This document shows, piece by piece, positions 23,483 through 24,923 of a stretch of 24,923 nucleotides of DNA; positions within the stretch are counted from its first letter, which is position 1, and each line of letters starts with the position of its first letter. The DNA is from DATHGT01 sp035317605 (GTDB lineage Bacteria > Methylomirabilota > Methylomirabilia > Rokubacteriales > CSP1-6). The notes beneath the pieces were generated by a model. The model worked only from the letters and a program-made list of their open reading frames with translations. It did no database searches and had not been told where the DNA came from. Made by a program: the position numbers and the translations under genes. The stretch covers positions 1-24,923 of the forward strand of contig DATHGT010000312.1 in the NCBI GenBank assembly GCA_035317605.1, in the 5' to 3' direction.

Positions 23483-24480
23483 CCGCTTCCCTCGAGTCGT
23501 GCGGCGATCCCGTGGAGCAGCTCGGAGAGCCCCGACCCGGTGGCCGCCGAGATCACGAACAACGGCAGCCGTCGCCGCGCACAGAACTCCTCGATGCGGC
23601 GGCAGCGCTCGCGCGCCTCGGGAATGTCCGCCTTGTTGGCCACCACGATCTGGGGCCGACCGGCCAGCTCGGCCGAGTAGCGGCGCAGCTCGTCGTTGAT
23701 GATCTCGAAGTCCTCCAGCGGATCGCGCCCGGTCTGGGGATCGAGATCGAGCACGTGCACGAGCAGCCGCGTGCGCTCGGTGTGGCGGAGGAACTGGTGG
23801 CCGAGTCCCTTGCCTTCGGCCGCGCCCTGGATGAGACCGGGCAGATCGGCGATCACGAAGCTGCGCTCGGCGTCCACCCGCACGATACCGAGCGTGGGAG
23901 CCAGCGTGGTGAACGGATAGTCGGCGATCTTGGGCTTCGCGGCCGAGAGTCGCGAGACCAGCGTCGACTTGCCCGCGTTGGGAAATCCCACGACCCCGAC
24001 GTCGGCGAGGAGCTTCAGCTCGAGATGAAGCCAGCGCCCTTCGGCCACCCGGCCGAGGTCGGCTTGCCGGGGCGCGCGATTGGTCGAGGTCGCGAAGCGC
24101 GCGTTGCCGCGCCCGCCACGCTCGCCAGGGGCGGCGAGCACGCGCGCGCCCGGCGTCGCCAGGTCGCCGAGGATCTCGCCGCTCTCGCGATCGCCGACGA
24201 TGGTGCCCACGGGGACGCGCAGCACGAGATCGTCCCCTGTCGCACCGTGACGATCGGCGCCCTTGCCGTGCGTGCCGCGCCCGGCGTGGTAGTGCCGCTT
24301 GTAGTGGTAGTCGAGCAGGGTGTTCAGCGCGGGATCGGCCTCGAACCAGACGCTGCCGCCGGCACCGCCGTCGCCACCGTTCGGCCCCCCGCGGGGCACG
24401 TATTTCTCCCGGCGGAAGCTGACGCAGCCGGCGCCCCCATCGCCGCCCTTGACGAAGATATCGATCTCGTCGACGAACAT
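23461..24480 (-). CDS. obgE: Ribosome-associated GTPase ObgE/CgtA
   Basis: This 339-residue essential GTPase works in large-subunit assembly and stress response. The N-terminal glycine-rich Obg domain (about 1-158) has FVDEIDIFVKGGDGGAGCVS and GPNGGDGGAGGSVWF. The G domain has GFPNAGKST, the switch II motif DLPGLI and NKAD. There is no extra C-terminal domain. The ATG at 24480 is well defined by the conserved start MFVDEI, but no Shine-Dalgarno lies at normal spacing. A GC-rich hairpin (24489-24509) occupies that place, which may limit or regulate translation. Confidence 0.97.
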   Translation of the reverse strand: MFVDEIDIFVKGGDGGAGCVSFRREKYVPRGGPNGGDGGAGGSVWFEADPALNTLLDYHYKRHYHAGRGTHGKGADRHGATGDDLVLRVPVGTIVGDRESGEILGDLATPGARVLAAPGERGGRGNARFATSTNRAPRQADLGRVAEGRWLHLELKLLADVGVVGFPNAGKSTLVSRLSAAKPKIADYPFTTLAPTLGIVRVDAERSFVIADLPGLIQGAAEGKGLGHQFLRHTERTRLLVHVLDLDPQTGRDPLEDFEIINDELRRYSAELAGRPQIVVANKADIPEARERCRRIEEFCARRRLPLFVISAATGSGLSELLHGIAARLEGSGWLRAAS

Positions 24481-24488
24481 TACCGAAT

Positions 24489-24555
24489 GGGGGGCTCCGG
24501 GCGCCCCCCAAACCCCCCAAACGTTCGGGGCGCCCCGGCAAAGCCGTGGCGCCCC
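24489..24555 (+). repeat. Two-hairpin dispersed repeat, copy 3
   Basis: Hairpin 1 has a 7-base-pair stem (GGGGGGC 24489-24495, GCCCCCC 24503-24509) and loop TCCGGGC. It is followed by AAACCCCCC. Hairpin 2 (24527-24555) has an 8-pair outer stem GGGGCGCC/GGCGCCCC, a C/T mismatch, and inner CGGC-AAA-GCCG. It fills most of the gap between rpmA and obgE, which are on the other strand, so it is not in the usual place for a terminator of plus-strand genes. Confidence 0.65.
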
Positions 24556-24575
24556 TCTTTCGTGCGCTCTTCCCC

Positions 24576-24611
24576 AACGTTCGGGACGCCGCGGCGGAGC
24601 CGGGACGCCTC
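24576..24611 (+). repeat. Degenerate second copy of the hairpin-2 unit
   Basis: AACGTTCGGGACGCC ... CGGCGGAGCCG ... GACGCCTC repeats the unit at 24520-24557 with a 56-base offset. The inner CGGC-GGA-GCCG stem is kept, but the outer arms no longer pair. Confidence 0.5.
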
Positions 24612-24629
24612 TCGAGCGTACGCCGTCAT

Positions 24630-24908
24630 TCAGGAGGCTCCGGGCGCCTCCGCGGGAGACGGCGTGAGGATGCTCACGTAGCGGTCGCCCTTTCGGCGCT
24701 CGAAGCGGACGACGCCGTCGATCTTGGCGAACAGCGTGTCGTCCGAGCCACGCCCGACGTTGACGCCGGGCTTGAACGGAGTCCCCCGCTGACGCACGAG
24801 GATGCTGCCGCCGGTCACGAACTGGCCGGCGAAGCGCTTGACCCCGAGCATCTGGGGATTCGAGTCGCGACCGTTTCTCGAGCTGCCGACACCTTTCTTG
24901 TGCGCCAT
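24630..24908 (-). CDS. rpmA: 50S ribosomal protein L27
   Basis: This 92-residue ribosomal protein sits near the peptidyl-transferase centre. AHKKGVGSSRNGRDSNPQML at the start, then SILVRQRGTPFKPGVNVGRG and DDTLFAKIDGVVRFER, are the L27 pattern. No N-terminal pre-sequence is present. The C-terminal tail (about TPSPAEAPGAS) is a few residues longer than E. coli L27 and is encoded by the hairpin at 24633-24651. The ATG at 24908 has GAGG upstream. A TGA at 24916-24914 just before it would fit the end of rplU, which is outside the window. Confidence 0.97.
   Translation of the reverse strand: MAHKKGVGSSRNGRDSNPQMLGVKRFAGQFVTGGSILVRQRGTPFKPGVNVGRGSDDTLFAKIDGVVRFERRKGDRYVSILTPSPAEAPGAS
24633..24651. 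repeat. Hairpin at the 3' end of rpmA, same loop as hairpin 1 of copy 3
   Basis: The stem GGAGGC/GCCTCC encloses loop TCCGGGC, identical to the loop at 24496-24502 whose stem is GGGGGGC/GCCCCCC. One pair has changed from G-C to A-T on both sides. It lies within the last codons of rpmA, adjoining the stop codon. Confidence 0.6.
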
Positions 24909-24923
24909 CGCGATCAGACCTCG

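Noticed and set aside
24481..24629. Transposon remnant or small gene between rpmA and obgE
   Set aside because: The gap consists of hairpins and repeat units. There is no open frame with coding character, no transposase fragment and no target-site duplication that I can see.

Overview
The window is about 25 kb of GC-rich chromosome from a Gram-negative-type bacterium: it has lipoprotein-type periplasmic components, a LapB-like TPR protein and a complete 'A to K' complex I cluster. The gene content is core metabolism and housekeeping. The base composition, frequent GTG starts and single-gene complex I subunits would fit an uncultured soil lineage such as Methylomirabilota/Rokubacteria or a deltaproteobacterial group, but this is inference and no rRNA gene is present to settle it. 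Nearly every gene is on the minus strand, so transcription runs from right to left.

Minus strand, right to left. (1) 20.1-24.9 kb: rpmA, obgE, proB, proA, nadD and rsfS (ribosomal protein L27, ribosome-associated GTPase, proline synthesis, NAD synthesis, ribosome silencing), an arrangement common in bacteria. (2) 18.0-20.0 kb: a DksA-type regulator with its own likely promoter, then a TPR/zinc-ribbon protein coupled to a ComF-type phosphoribosyltransferase. (3) 11.1-18.0 kb: a glycolytic operon gap-pgk-tpiA behind a consensus -10 box, continuing through secG into a peptide/nickel-type ABC importer (oppA, oppB, oppC) with no ATPase gene, followed by tRNA-Leu(GAG) with its own likely promoter. 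(4) 0-9.9 kb: lipA, then nuoA-B-C-D-E-F-G-H-I-J-K, then the E1-alpha subunit of a pyruvate-type dehydrogenase running off the left edge. nuoL, nuoM and nuoN are not at their usual place after nuoK.

Only two protein genes are on the plus strand, at 10.0-10.7 kb: a small secreted helix-hairpin-helix (ComEA-like) protein and a small lipoprotein.

Functionally, lipA, pdhA and nuo together link lipoylated 2-oxoacid dehydrogenase activity, which makes NADH, to complex I, which oxidises it. The glycolytic genes supply the pyruvate. Many junctions are stop/start overlaps (GTGA, ATGA or TGATG), implying strong translational coupling.

No mobile element, CRISPR array, phage gene or obvious novel multi-gene system was found. 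The most unusual structure not explained by genes is a dispersed two-hairpin repeat seen at three places (10766-10817 on plus, 10930-10995 on minus, 24489-24555 on plus). At the third place it forms part of a stack of hairpins filling the rpmA-obgE gap and reaching to the obgE start codon.
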